In this document: positions 44,105 to 53,272 of the stretch, piece by piece | Layout: each line of letters starts with the position of its first letter | Position numbering within the stretch: position 1 is the stretch's first letter | Source: Haemophilus sp. CCUG 60358 | Lineage (GTDB): Bacteria > Pseudomonadota > Gammaproteobacteria > Enterobacterales > Pasteurellaceae | Direction of reading: 5' to 3' | Assembly (NCBI RefSeq): GCF_001679485.1 | Contig: NZ_LZOZ01000015.1 | Span: forward strand, 62,001 to 126,000 | Length of the DNA stretch: 64,000 nucleotides | Translations under genes and position numbers: made by a program | Notes under the pieces: generated by a model | The model's input: only the letters and a program-made list of their open reading frames with translations | Database searches by the model: none | What the model was told of the DNA's origin: nothing

Positions 44105-45994
44105 TTACTCCCCACGTTTTAGCATGCCTTGTTTTTTCAAATTCACCAGAATAATTGAAATTGCCGCAGGAGTAATGCCTGAAATTCGGCTCGCTTGACC
44201 AATTGAAACTGGACGATGCTGTTCCAACTTCGCACGTACTTCATTAGATAAACCGGAAACTTTGCTGTAATCAAAGTTAGCCGGGATAGCTGTATTTTCG
44301 TGGCGTTTTTGTTTTTCAATTTCTTCTTGCTGATGCTCAATATAGCCTTGATACTTAATGGCAATTTCCACTTGTTCTACGGCCTCTCTGTCTTCCATTG
44401 CCGGTTGATATGGCGTTAAAGAAGTCAAAATATCGTAAGTTATTTCCGGACGGCGTAATAAATCTTCACCGTTGGCTTCACGCACAAGTGGGCTACCAAG
44501 TACTTTATTCGCTTCTTCTAAATATTCAGAACGCGGATGCAACCAAATGCTGCGTAAGCGTTGGCGTTCCTGTTCGATATTTTCCATTTTTTGATTGAAG
44601 CGAGCCCAGCGAGCCTCATCAATCAAACCTAATTCATGGGCAATTGGCGTTAAACGAATGTCTGCATTGTCTTCACGTAATAACAAACGGTATTCTGCAC
44701 GAGAAGTGAATACGCGATACGGTTCTTTGGTACCAAGCGTACAAAGGTCATCCACCAATACGCCAGTATAGGATTGATCGCGACGTGGATACCATGCCTC
44801 TTTCTCTTGCACGTAAAGACCTGCGTTAATCCCAGCCAATAAGCCTTGTGCTGCAGCTTCTTCGTAACCGGTTGTACCGTTAATTTGACCCGCAAAGAAT
44901 AAACCCGAAATCGATTTAGTTTCTAATGTTGGTTTTAAGTCACGTGGATCAAAATAATCATATTCAATGGCATAACCTGGTTTAATGATGCGAGCTTTTT
45001 CTAAACCTTTCATAGAATTCACAATGCCCATTTGTACGTCAAAAGGCAAACTAGTAGAGATCCCGTTCGGATACACTTCATTACTGGTTAAGCCTTCTGG
45101 TTCCAAATAAATTTGATGTGAATTACGATCCGCAAAACGCATCACTTTATCTTCAATAGATGGACAATAACGCGGACCGATTCCTTCAATCACACCAGTA
45201 TACATTGGACTACGATCTAAGTTATTACGGATCACTTCATGAGTTTGTTCATTAGTGTGTGTTATATAACAAGGAATTTGTTGAGGGTGATCATCCACTG
45301 ATCCCATAAAAGAGAATACCGGTAATACGGCATCACCATGTTGTTTAGCCAATATATCGAAATTGATCGTGCGTGCATCAATACGTGGTGGTGTACCGGT
45401 TTTTAAACGATCTACACGTAAATTCAGATCACGTAAACGATGAGAAAGTGTAACAGATGCTGGATCACCTGCGCGACCGCCTTCATAATGTTCTAAACCA
45501 ATATGGATCTTACCCGCTAAGAAAGTACCGGCAGTTAAAATCACCGATTTAGCACGGAATTTAAGTCCCATTTTGGTTTCCACACCACAAACACGATCTT
45601 GCTCAATTAAAATATCCGTTACTTCTTGTTGGAAAATATCTAAATTTGGTTGATTTTCTAGTGCGATGCGTACGGCTTGACGATATAACACGCGGTCAGC
45701 TTGAGCTCGGGTTGCACGTACAGCAGGCCCTTTACTGCTGTTTAAAGTACGAAATTGAATACCGGCTTTATCCGCTGCGTGAGCCATAAGACCACCCATT
45801 GCATCAATTTCTCTTACTAAATGGCCTTTACCAATGCCGCCAATGGCTGGGTTACATGACATTTGTCCAAGGGTATCGACATTATGTGTCAATAATAGGG
45901 TTTTTAATCCCATACGTGCTGGTGCTAATGCCGCTTCTGTACCAGCATGACCGCCTCCAATGACGATCACATCATAATTTTCGGTGTAAAACAT
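44105..45994 (-). CDS. mnmG: tRNA uridine-5-carboxymethylaminomethyl modification enzyme MnmG
   Basis: 629 residues, same as E. coli MnmG (GidA). FAD-dependent partner of MnmE, modifying the wobble U34 of certain tRNAs. FAD dinucleotide fold [21 protein letters not shown] at the N terminus, [12 protein letters not shown] and [13 protein letters not shown] as MnmG signatures, and the C-terminal helical MnmE/tRNA-binding part. Transcribed away from oriC, as in E. coli. GAGAGA ribosome site. Confidence 0.97.
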   Translation of the reverse strand: MFYTENYDVIVIGGGHAGTEAALAPARMGLKTLLLTHNVDTLGQMSCNPAIGGIGKGHLVREIDAMGGLMAHAADKAGIQFRTLNSSKGPAVRATRAQADRVLYRQAVRIALENQPNLDIFQQEVTDILIEQDRVCGVETKMGLKFRAKSVILTAGTFLAGKIHIGLEHYEGGRAGDPASVTLSHRLRDLNLRVDRLKTGTPPRIDARTINFDILAKQHGDAVLPVFSFMGSVDDHPQQIPCYITHTNEQTHEVIRNNLDRSPMYTGVIEGIGPRYCPSIEDKVMRFADRNSHQIYLEPEGLTSNEVYPNGISTSLPFDVQMGIVNSMKGLEKARIIKPGYAIEYDYFDPRDLKPTLETKSISGLFFAGQINGTTGYEEAAAQGLLAGINAGLYVQEKEAWYPRRDQSYTGVLVDDLCTLGTKEPYRVFTSRAEYRLLLREDNADIRLTPIAHELGLIDEARWARFNQKMENIEQERQRLRSIWLHPRSEYLEEANKVLGSPLVREANGEDLLRRPEITYDILTSLTPYQPAMEDREAVEQVEIAIKYQGYIEHQQEEIEKQKRHENTAIPANFDYSKVSGLSNEVRAKLEQHRPVSIGQASRISGITPAAISIILVNLKKQGMLKRGE

Positions 45995-46118
45995 ATCTCT
46001 CTCTTCGTCTTCAATTTGATCTTCGATCTAAAAATAGGCGCTATTCTACTGAAAATTACGTGTGCTTGAAAGCAAGAATTCAATCTGTGATAAGAGAAGA
46101 TCGAGAGGTAATAAAGAT

Positions 46119-46200
46119 AAGATCTATTTATATATAAAGATCTTATTATTGTTACTATTAAGATCCTTTTACCTTGTTAATAAGATCCTTTTCCTTTTTT
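46119..46200. other. DNA unwinding element with 13-mer-like repeats
   Basis: Four GATC-headed T-rich repeats in a row: GATCTATTTATAT (46121), GATCTTATTATTG (46139), GATCCTTTTACCT (46162) and GATCCTTTTCCTT (46184), matching the E. coli 13-mer theme GATCTnTTnTTTT. It lies on the mnmG side, with DnaA boxes to the right. Confidence 0.75.
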
Positions 46201-46262
46201 AAATGAAGAAGTTAGATCATTTTAGACTGTGTTGAAATGTCGTCAGTTTGGAGGCTTTTTCT

Positions 46263-46271
46263 TGTGGATAA
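46263..46271 (-). promoter_or_regulatory. DnaA box 1
   Basis: TGTGGATAA, exact complement of TTATCCACA; the DnaA box nearest the unwinding element. Confidence 0.9.
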
Positions 46272-46280
46272 CCTTTAATT

Positions 46281-46289
46281 TTATCCACA
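46281..46289 (+). promoter_or_regulatory. DnaA box 2
   Basis: TTATCCACA exact; in inverted orientation to box 1, 9 bp apart. Confidence 0.9.
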
Positions 46290-46352
46290 GTTAAAACAAT
46301 CATCATATTTACTCAGTGGAAAAGAACAAGTTTTTGACAGGTTTTTTTAAAG

Positions 46353-46361
46353 TTATCCACA
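46353..46361 (+). promoter_or_regulatory. DnaA box 3
   Basis: TTATCCACA exact, in the mioC-proximal part, corresponding in place to the R4 box of E. coli. Confidence 0.9.
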
Positions 46362-46389
46362 GGTGATTTTTTTAGATAATAGATAAAGA

Positions 46390-46419
46390 AAAAGCGATAA
46401 CTCAAATTATCGCTTTATT
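46390..46419 (-). terminator. mioC terminator beside oriC
   Basis: AAAGCGATAA, loop, TTATCGCTTT hairpin, followed on the minus strand by TTTCTTTATC. Directly after the mioC stop at 46424, so mioC transcription should stop before entering the origin. Confidence 0.8.
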
Positions 46420-46423
46420 ATGA

Positions 46424-46861
46424 CTAAAGTGCATGAATAAATTGTGGTAGCCAATCTTCCGCAAATTGTTCTTGATCATCAACATGCAAGACATCGATTT
46501 TTAAACTCTCGCAAATTTTGACCGCACTTTTTTCACTTAATTGTGTTTCGACTTTATTCACGGCATGACAGAATGTATCGTAATCTGAATTGCCTAAGCC
46601 TACAACGGCAAAGCGGAGGGAAGAGAAATCTTTATCTGATGCCGCAATTTGTTCAAAGAGTGGTTTCAAATTATCAGGCAATTCACCTGCGCCATGTGTT
46701 GAAGTGACAATCAACCAAATATTTTCATCAATCACATCATCAAGTTCTGGTCCGTGGAAAAGTGCGGTAGAAAAATCTTGTTTTTTTAACACCTCTTCTA
46801 AATGCTCCGCCACATATTCAGCGCTACCTAGTGTGCTGCCTGAAATCACGCAAATATTCAT
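46424..46861 (-). CDS. mioC: Flavodoxin-like protein MioC
   Basis: 145 residues. FMN-binding flavodoxin fold: phosphate loop [15 protein letters not shown] at the N terminus, [15 protein letters not shown] and [15 protein letters not shown] in the FMN-binding loops. E. coli MioC is needed in vitro for biotin synthase and lies next to oriC. Points toward the origin but is followed by a terminator. Two USS lie in the gene (about 46523 and 46761). Confidence 0.94.
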   Translation of the reverse strand: MNICVISGSTLGSAEYVAEHLEEVLKKQDFSTALFHGPELDDVIDENIWLIVTSTHGAGELPDNLKPLFEQIAASDKDFSSLRFAVVGLGNSDYDTFCHAVNKVETQLSEKSAVKICESLKIDVLHVDDQEQFAEDWLPQFIHAL

Positions 46862-46878
46862 ATTGTTTCCTAATAAGA

Positions 46879-46904
46879 AAAAAGGCTTAGATTTTCTAAG
46901 CCTT
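46879..46904 (-). terminator. Terminator between zapB and mioC
   Basis: AAAGGCTTAGA, loop, TCTAAGCCTTT with flanking A and T runs, 9 bp after the zapB stop on the minus strand. Confidence 0.85.
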
Positions 46905-46912
46905 TATAGTCA

Positions 46913-47131
46913 TTATACGTTGTCGAATTTACCCAACAATGAACGAATGTGTTCTTGCCAGTTGCGGTGTTCATTTCTAAGTTGCTCATTTTCATGCTGC
47001 AATGCTTCTACCGCTTGTTGAGATTGATTTTTTTGTTCTTTTAATTCTTCCACTTCAAGTTGAAGTAATTGAATAGTTTCTACTGCTTGTCTAATTTTTT
47101 CTTCAAGCTGATCTAAAATTTCTAAAGACAT
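46913..47131 (-). CDS. zapB: Cell division protein ZapB
   Basis: 72 residues from the ATG at 47131 (MSLEILDQLEEKIRQAVETI), with AAGGAAA upstream; a longer frame to 47179 is not supported. Almost the entire protein is a heptad-rich coiled coil, as in ZapB, which links ZapA-FtsZ to MatP and the terminus. Single gene, divergent from glpX. Confidence 0.93.
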   Translation of the reverse strand: MSLEILDQLEEKIRQAVETIQLLQLEVEELKEQKNQSQQAVEALQHENEQLRNEHRNWQEHIRSLLGKFDNV

Positions 47132-47217
47132 AGTGATTTCCTTTTTAAAATAAGTCCGAAACGGCTTTATTCTACCCACTTAATCCTATTTTTAAAAGCC
47201 TCTTGTCAAAAATTATT

Positions 47218-47233
47218 ATGCAAACGTTTGCTT
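47218..47233. promoter_or_regulatory. PurR-like operator upstream of glpX
   Basis: ATGCAAACGTTTGCTT fits every fixed position of the PurR consensus ANGCAANCGNTTNCNT and is a perfect GCAAACGTTTGC palindrome at its core. It lies 41 bp before the glpX start in the zapB-glpX intergenic region. Another LacI-family regulator could also bind it. Confidence 0.55.
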
Positions 47234-47273
47234 AGTGATAAAATAGCAAGACTTTTTGCATTGGGAGAGAAAA

Positions 47274-48287
47274 ATGAATCGTGCACTAGCTATTGAATTT
47301 TCAAGAGTAACCGAAGCAGCTGCATTAGCGGCTTATACTTGGCTTGGACGTGGTAATAAAAATGCGGCAGATGAGGCGGCAGTCAAAGCCATGCGTTATA
47401 TGCTGAATTTAATCCATATGGACGGTGAAATTGTAATTGGTGAAGGGGAAATTGATGAAGCCCCAATGCTTTATATTGGCGAAAAAGTCGGGTCAGGTAA
47501 TGGTGAACTCGTTTCTATTGCGGTTGATCCGATTGATGGCACAAGAATGACCGCAATGGGCCAATCAAATGCTATTTCAGTATTGGCTGCTGGTGGTAAA
47601 CGTACTTTTTTAAAAGCACCTGATATGTATATGGAAAAATTGGTCGTTGGTCCTGAAGTGAAAGGCATGATTGATTTAAGTTTACCGATTGAGCAAAATC
47701 TTCGCCGTGTAGCTTCTCGTTTAGGTAAATCCTTATCGGATTTAACGGTGATGGTACTCGCTAAACCACGTCATGATGAAGTGATTAAGCAAATGCATAA
47801 TCTAGGTATTCGCGTGATGGCTATTCCAGATGGTGATGTTGCCGCTTCGGTTTTATGTTGTTTACCGGATGCTGAAGTGGATATGGTTTATGGCATTGGC
47901 GGTGCACCTGAAGGTGTGGCAGCTGCCGCTGCAATTCGTGCATTAGGTGGAGATATGCAAGCTCGCCTTATTCCACGTAATGAAGTGAAAGGCGATACAG
48001 AAGAAAACCGTAAAATTGCCGCTGAAGAAGTTCAACGTTGTGAAGCCTTAGGTGTGAAGGTCAATGAAATCTTAAAATTAGAAGATTTAGTACGTGATGA
48101 TAATCTTGTTTTTGCTGCAACGGGAATTACGCACGGTGAATTACTCAAAGGAATTTCTCGTCGTGGAAACTTGGCAACGACAGAAACCTTATTAATTCGT
48201 GGTAAATCACGCACCATTCGTAAAATCCAATCCATTCATTATCTCGATAGAAAAGATTCTGAAATCTATGAGATTTTAAGAAATTAG
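47274..48287 (+). CDS. glpX: Fructose-1,6-bisphosphatase class II
   Basis: 337 residues from the ATG at 47274 (MNRALAIEFSRVTEAAALAAY), GGGAGAG upstream. Gluconeogenic phosphatase. The lithium-sensitive phosphatase motifs are GEGEIDEAP and DPIDGT with the catalytic acid residues, plus AIPDGDVAASV and GIGGAPEGVAAAA. Not next to glpFK here. Ends at a strong bidirectional hairpin shared with convergent mutS. Confidence 0.95.
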   Translation: MNRALAIEFSRVTEAAALAAYTWLGRGNKNAADEAAVKAMRYMLNLIHMDGEIVIGEGEIDEAPMLYIGEKVGSGNGELVSIAVDPIDGTRMTAMGQSNAISVLAAGGKRTFLKAPDMYMEKLVVGPEVKGMIDLSLPIEQNLRRVASRLGKSLSDLTVMVLAKPRHDEVIKQMHNLGIRVMAIPDGDVAASVLCCLPDAEVDMVYGIGGAPEGVAAAAAIRALGGDMQARLIPRNEVKGDTEENRKIAAEEVQRCEALGVKVNEILKLEDLVRDDNLVFAATGITHGELLKGISRRGNLATTETLLIRGKSRTIRKIQSIHYLDRKDSEIYEILRN

Positions 48288-48293
48288 TGAAAA

Positions 48294-48343
48294 TAAAAGA
48301 GCGGTCATAAAAAACAATGAATTTTTTGACCGCTCTTTTTTAT
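48294..48343. terminator. Bidirectional terminator between glpX and mutS
   Basis: AAAAGAGCGGTCA and TGACCGCTCTTTT arms extended by A and T runs around CAATGAA; convergent genes on both sides. Confidence 0.9.
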
Positions 48344-48346
48344 TTC

Positions 48347-50929
48347 TTACAGCATTTTCTTCAATTGATACAGATAAGCTAAGGCTTGTTTTGGACTTAA
48401 TTCATCTGGATCAAGTTGCTCAATGGCTTCGCGTAAAGCATCAGGCTCCGCTTCAAAAGCCAATTCACCTTGATGTTGATTTAACGCTCTTAAATGTTGA
48501 ATTTGTTGATCACCATTTTGTGCTGACAATTTTTCTAATTGATGTAATTTTTGCTTCGCCAGTTTAATGACAGATTGGGGCACACCTGCCAGCGCTGCAA
48601 CAGCAAGACCATAGCTTTTACTTGCCGCACCGTCTTGAACAGCGTGCATAAAGGCGATGGTATTGTTATGTTCTAATGCATCTAAATGAATATTAGCAAT
48701 ACCTTCAATTTGTTCTGGCAGTGCGGTGAGTTCAAAATAATGGGTCGCAAATAATGTAAGTGAACGGGTTTTCTTCGCTAACCATTCGGCACAAGCCCAA
48801 GCTAAAGAAAGCCCATCATAAGTAGACGTACCTCGTCCAATTTCATCAATCAGAACCAAACTTTGTGAAGTGGCTTGATGAAGAATATTCGCCATTTCGG
48901 TCATTTCTACCATAAATGTAGAACGACCGGATGCCAAATCGTCAGAAGCACCAATTCGAGTAAAAATACGATCAATTTGCCCAATAACCGCACTATCAGC
49001 TGGCACAAAACTGCCTATATACGCCATTAACGTAATTAAAGCCGTTTGACGCATATAGGTACTTTTACCACCCATATTTGGGCCAGTAATAATCAGCAAA
49101 TGACGTTGCTGATTGATATTCACAGGGTTAGCAATAAAGGGGTCTTTTAAGACTTGTTCCACTACAGGATGGCGACCATTTTCAATTTTTACGCCAATTT
49201 CATCACTAAATTGTGGTGCAACATAATTTAAGGTTTCTGCTCGTTCTGCGAGATTAACTAACACATCCAATTCAGATAATACCAAGCTCGCTAACTGCAA
49301 TTTACCTAAATGTGGCAATAATAAATCAAACAATTCATCATAAAGTTGCTTTTCTAAAGCAAGCGCCGCTCCTTTTGATTTTAAAACCTTGTCTTCATAT
49401 TCTTTTAATTCAGGAATAATATAGCGCTCGGCATTTTTTAATGTTTGACGGCGAACATAATGAATCGGTGCTTTATGAGCTTGCCCTTGGCTAATTTGAA
49501 TGTAATAACCATGCACCGCATTAAAACCAATTTTTAAGGTATCAATACCTGTGCTTTCTCGTTCACGTTGTTCTAAATTTTCTAAATATTGCGTTGCGCC
49601 AGCGGAAAGGGTTCGCCATTCATCTAATTCTGCATTATAGCCTTCAGCAATAACGCCACCATCGCGAATTAATAACGGAGGAGTTTCAATAATTGCTTTT
49701 TGAAGTAGGTCGATTTGCGCGGAAAAATCATCAATTTGTGCGGAAAGTGCGGTCAAATTTGACGATATTTTTGTATGAATCAGCGATTTTATCGGTTCAA
49801 TTTGTTCTAATGCAGTACGTAAACGCGTGAGATCTCGAGGACGAGCAGAACGCAATGCTACACGAGCAAGAATACGTTCCATATCCCCCACTTGTTGCAA
49901 ATAAGGCTGCAATTCGTGATACAAATCTTGCTCAATAATTTCACCAATAGTTTTTTGGCGTTTTAATAGAATGTCTGTTTGACGGATAGGTTGATGAATC
50001 CAACGTTTTAACAAACGGCTACCCATTGGGGTAACACATTTATCTAATACCGAAGCAAGTGTATTTTCTGTGCCACCTGCAAGATTTTGAGTGAGTTCTA
50101 AATTTCGGCGTGTTGCTGCATCTAATTGAATATTATCGTTATTTTGAATAACACTAATGCTTTGAATGTGTGGCAGAGAAGCACGTTGAGTTTCTTTTGC
50201 ATATTGCAATAAACAGCCTGCTGCTGCCAAGCCAAGAGGTGATTTTTCCACACCAAATGCACGTAAATCTTTCGTACCAAATTGACGATTAAGTTCTGAA
50301 ATAGCCGTACTAAGTTCAAATTCCCAAATTGGGCGACGGCGTAGGCCTTTATAATGTTCGATAATGGCCATTTCGGCAAAATCTTCACAATAAAGTAATT
50401 CTACGGGATTAATACGTTGTAATTCGGCTTGCAAGGCTTCTTTTGAATGAGGTTCACAAAGTTGGAAACGTCCAGATGTCATGTCTAATGTGGCTAGACC
50501 AAATTTTTCTTTTTCCTGATAAACCGCCACAATTAAGTTATCTTGGCGTTCTGGTAAAAGCGCTTCATCACTTACTGTACCTGGCGTCATAATTCGTACA
50601 ATTTTGCGTTCAACAGGCCCTTTTGATGTAGCGGGATCACCCACTTGCTCACAAATGGCTACAGGTTCACCTAATTGCACTAATTTTGCTAAATAACCTT
50701 CTACCGCATGATAAGGCACACCCGCCATGGGAATGGGATTACCTGCTGATTGCCCACGTTTCGTTAAAGAAATATCTAACAACGCTGCCGCTTTTTTTGC
50801 ATCATCATAAAAAAGCTCATAAAAATCCCCCATTCGATAAAATAACAAAATATCAGGATTTTCTGCTTTTAACTTGAGATATTGCTGCATCATCGGCGTA
50901 TGCTGCTCGAAATTATCTTGTAAATTCAT
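48347..50929 (-). CDS. mutS: DNA mismatch repair protein MutS
   Basis: 860 residues (E. coli 853). Recognises mismatches and recruits MutL. N-terminal mismatch-binding motif [12 protein letters not shown] contains the Phe-x-Glu pair (within the first 45 residues), the C-terminal ATPase has P-loop [28 protein letters not shown], and [14 protein letters not shown] (Walker B). Complete frame. USS inside the gene near 49744. Confidence 0.97.
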   Translation of the reverse strand: MNLQDNFEQHTPMMQQYLKLKAENPDILLFYRMGDFYELFYDDAKKAAALLDISLTKRGQSAGNPIPMAGVPYHAVEGYLAKLVQLGEPVAICEQVGDPATSKGPVERKIVRIMTPGTVSDEALLPERQDNLIVAVYQEKEKFGLATLDMTSGRFQLCEPHSKEALQAELQRINPVELLYCEDFAEMAIIEHYKGLRRRPIWEFELSTAISELNRQFGTKDLRAFGVEKSPLGLAAAGCLLQYAKETQRASLPHIQSISVIQNNDNIQLDAATRRNLELTQNLAGGTENTLASVLDKCVTPMGSRLLKRWIHQPIRQTDILLKRQKTIGEIIEQDLYHELQPYLQQVGDMERILARVALRSARPRDLTRLRTALEQIEPIKSLIHTKISSNLTALSAQIDDFSAQIDLLQKAIIETPPLLIRDGGVIAEGYNAELDEWRTLSAGATQYLENLEQRERESTGIDTLKIGFNAVHGYYIQISQGQAHKAPIHYVRRQTLKNAERYIIPELKEYEDKVLKSKGAALALEKQLYDELFDLLLPHLGKLQLASLVLSELDVLVNLAERAETLNYVAPQFSDEIGVKIENGRHPVVEQVLKDPFIANPVNINQQRHLLIITGPNMGGKSTYMRQTALITLMAYIGSFVPADSAVIGQIDRIFTRIGASDDLASGRSTFMVEMTEMANILHQATSQSLVLIDEIGRGTSTYDGLSLAWACAEWLAKKTRSLTLFATHYFELTALPEQIEGIANIHLDALEHNNTIAFMHAVQDGAASKSYGLAVAALAGVPQSVIKLAKQKLHQLEKLSAQNGDQQIQHLRALNQHQGELAFEAEPDALREAIEQLDPDELSPKQALAYLYQLKKML

Positions 50930-51013
50930 GACGTTATCCAGTTTAAGTGTTTAACTTTTTGTCTAGCAAGTATAGGTTTTACGATAGAAGTAATGTGTTA
51001 TTTTAAGCTGATT

Positions 51014-51730
51014 TTAATTTTCTACATCCACACTCAGTACTTCATCTTCTGTTTTTAATAGCGTATAGACATCTTTTAGCATTTCATTATCAATATTGTA
51101 GCATCGTACTTGCAAGCGAACCTCGCCACTCGCTTGGTCTTTTACCGAGATATTTTCAATGCGATAGTCATGTTTCAATAATAAATCTGTCACTTTACTG
51201 ATGCCGTTCGCAGAACTTAGTTGAATAGCTAAGCGAGTACGTTTTTTATAGGTTTTACGACGAACATAACGTTGCACAATCGGGCTGATACGGATGGCGA
51301 TTAAAATCATTAAAGTGGCAATAATCGCATCAAAAATAAAGCCTGCACCTGTTGCCACACCGATAGCTGCTGCTGCCCAAATAATGGCAGCTGTGGTTAA
51401 GCCTGAAATCGCATCATTTTTCTTGTGCAAAATAACCCCAGCACCTAAGAAACCGATGCCGCTGATTACTTGTGCGGCAAGCCGCATAGGGTCTGTTCGG
51501 ATATTATCTGAAACTTGCGCATAATGTTCTGCAGCTTGAATGGATACAATCGTCAGTACACAAGTTGTCACCGCAATAATGGCGCAGGTTTTGACCCCAA
51601 CCGGTTTGTGTTTAAGTTCACGTTCTAAGCCAATAATCCCGCCAAGTACAAGTGCGAGTAGCATTTTCCCTAGAATAAGTAAATAAGCCGTCTGTTCAAG
51701 AGCGGTCGAAAAAAGAGAAGAATTTTCCAT
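51014..51730 (-). CDS. MgtC/SapB family membrane protein
   Basis: 238 residues. Four or five N-terminal transmembrane helices with the family signature GGIIGLERELKHKPVGVKT and GIGFLGAGVI, then a cytosolic C-terminal ACT-like domain (about 160-238, SKVTDLLLKHDYRIENISV). MgtC proteins affect the F1Fo ATP synthase, Mg2+ limitation survival and virulence in some pathogens; the wider family is of unknown function. Single gene. Confidence 0.88.
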   Translation of the reverse strand: MENSSLFSTALEQTAYLLILGKMLLALVLGGIIGLERELKHKPVGVKTCAIIAVTTCVLTIVSIQAAEHYAQVSDNIRTDPMRLAAQVISGIGFLGAGVILHKKNDAISGLTTAAIIWAAAAIGVATGAGFIFDAIIATLMILIAIRISPIVQRYVRRKTYKKRTRLAIQLSSANGISKVTDLLLKHDYRIENISVKDQASGEVRLQVRCYNIDNEMLKDVYTLLKTEDEVLSVDVEN

Positions 51731-51895
51731 GTTTATAATGAATATGAGTAAATAAGAAAACGGGCGTTATTCTACCTGAAAAAAGGACTTTAATGGGCAA
51801 ATTTACAATCAATTTACCTTTAATTTATCGCCTTTCTGCTTGAAATTGAGTAAAATCTAAAGTCTTGAAAGATGATGATAGCTGAGAATAAATTT

Positions 51896-53233
51896 ATGCA
51901 AAAATCAACGCCGAATATTGGCTTTGTAAGTTTAGGTTGTCCTAAAAATTTAGTGGATTCCGAACGTATTCTGACCGAATTACGTACTGACGGGTATAAC
52001 ATTGTGCCAAGTTATGAAAATGTGGACTTGGTTATTGTGAATACTTGCGGTTTTATTGATAGCGCCGTGCAGGAATCTCTAGAAGCTATTGGAGAGGCGT
52101 TGGAAGAAAATGGACGCGTGATTGTGACTGGCTGCTTGGGGGCGAAAGAAGATCAAATTCGCCAAGTTCACCCGAAAGTATTGGAAGTGAGCGGTCCGCA
52201 TAGTTATGAAACAGTAATGGCACAAGTACATAAATACGTACCAAAACCAGAGCATAATCCTTACACCAGCCTTGTACCAAAACAAGGGGTGAAATTAACA
52301 CCAAAACACTATGCTTATTTGAAAATCTCAGAAGGCTGTGATCATCGTTGTACATTCTGTATAATCCCTTCATTACGTGGGGATTTAGAAAGCCGTTCTA
52401 TCACGCAAGTATTGGATGAAGCAAAACGTCTTGCTGATGCGGGAGTGAAAGAGTTATTGGTTGTTTCACAAGATACTTCTGCTTATGCGATGGATACACA
52501 ACGCAAAGAAGGTGGCGTGAAAACCGCCTTTTGGAATGGTATGCCAATTAAGAATGACTTAATGACCTTGTGTAAACAACTTGGTAAATTAGGCATTTGG
52601 GTACGTTTACACTACGTTTATCCTTATCCTCACGTGGATGATTTAATTCCATTAATGGCGGAAGGTCTATTGTTGCCTTATTTGGATATTCCATTGCAAC
52701 ATGCGAGTCCAAAAATTTTAAAAGCGATGAAAAGACCAGGAAAAATTGACCGCACTTTAGAGCGTATCAAGCAATGGCGTGAGATTTGTCCGGATTTAAC
52801 CTTGCGTTCAACTTTCATTGTAGGTTTCCCGGGTGAAACAGAAGAAGACTTCCAAATGTTATTGGATTTCTTAAAAGAAGCACAACTTGATCGCGTGGGC
52901 TGTTTCAAATTTAGCCTGGTAGAGGGAGCACCTGCAACTGAAATGGCCGACCAAGTGCCTGAAGATGTAAAAGAAGAACGTTTCCACCGCTTTATGCAGT
53001 TACAACAAGAAATTTCGGTTGAACGATTAAAACAAAAAATTGGCCAAACGCTTGATGTAATTGTGGATGAAATTGATGACGAAGGTATCATTGGCCGTAC
53101 TAAAGCTGATGCGCCAGAAGTTGATGGCTTAGTTTATATTGAAAATCTAAGTGGTGCGCCTGTGAAAGTAGGCGAGTTTATTAAAGTAACCATTACCCAT
53201 TCAGATGAATATGATCTGTGGGGAACCTGTTAA
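51896..53233 (+). CDS. rimO: Ribosomal protein S12 methylthiotransferase
   Basis: 445 residues from the ATG at 51896 ([14 protein letters not shown]), which aligns with E. coli RimO; ATG codons at 51872 and 51875 give an eight-residue extension and cannot be excluded. Radical-SAM enzyme adding a methylthio group to Asp89 of S12. N-terminal Fe-S cysteines C15, C51, C80; radical-[11 protein letters not shown] at 148-155; C-terminal TRAM domain. USS in the gene near 52749. Upstream of the N-glycosyltransferase gene, a neighbourhood also known for ngt in Actinobacillus. Confidence 0.95.
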   Translation: MQKSTPNIGFVSLGCPKNLVDSERILTELRTDGYNIVPSYENVDLVIVNTCGFIDSAVQESLEAIGEALEENGRVIVTGCLGAKEDQIRQVHPKVLEVSGPHSYETVMAQVHKYVPKPEHNPYTSLVPKQGVKLTPKHYAYLKISEGCDHRCTFCIIPSLRGDLESRSITQVLDEAKRLADAGVKELLVVSQDTSAYAMDTQRKEGGVKTAFWNGMPIKNDLMTLCKQLGKLGIWVRLHYVYPYPHVDDLIPLMAEGLLLPYLDIPLQHASPKILKAMKRPGKIDRTLERIKQWREICPDLTLRSTFIVGFPGETEEDFQMLLDFLKEAQLDRVGCFKFSLVEGAPATEMADQVPEDVKEERFHRFMQLQQEISVERLKQKIGQTLDVIVDEIDDEGIIGRTKADAPEVDGLVYIENLSGAPVKVGEFIKVTITHSDEYDLWGTC

Positions 53234-53272
53234 TTATTCATTTTATTTATTTTTTATCAAAGGAATTTAGAA

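Larger units (their letters stand above)
46018..46365. other. oriC: Chromosomal replication origin oriC
   Basis: The mnmG-mioC intergenic region, the standard gammaproteobacterial origin location. It contains three perfect 9-mer DnaA boxes (46263, 46281, 46353), eight GATC Dam sites between 46018 and 46218 (for example 46025, 46099, 46121, 46139, 46162, 46184, 46215), and an AT-rich block of GATC-headed repeats that resembles the left unwinding region of E. coli oriC. The interval has no reading frame. Boundaries are approximate. Confidence 0.93.
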
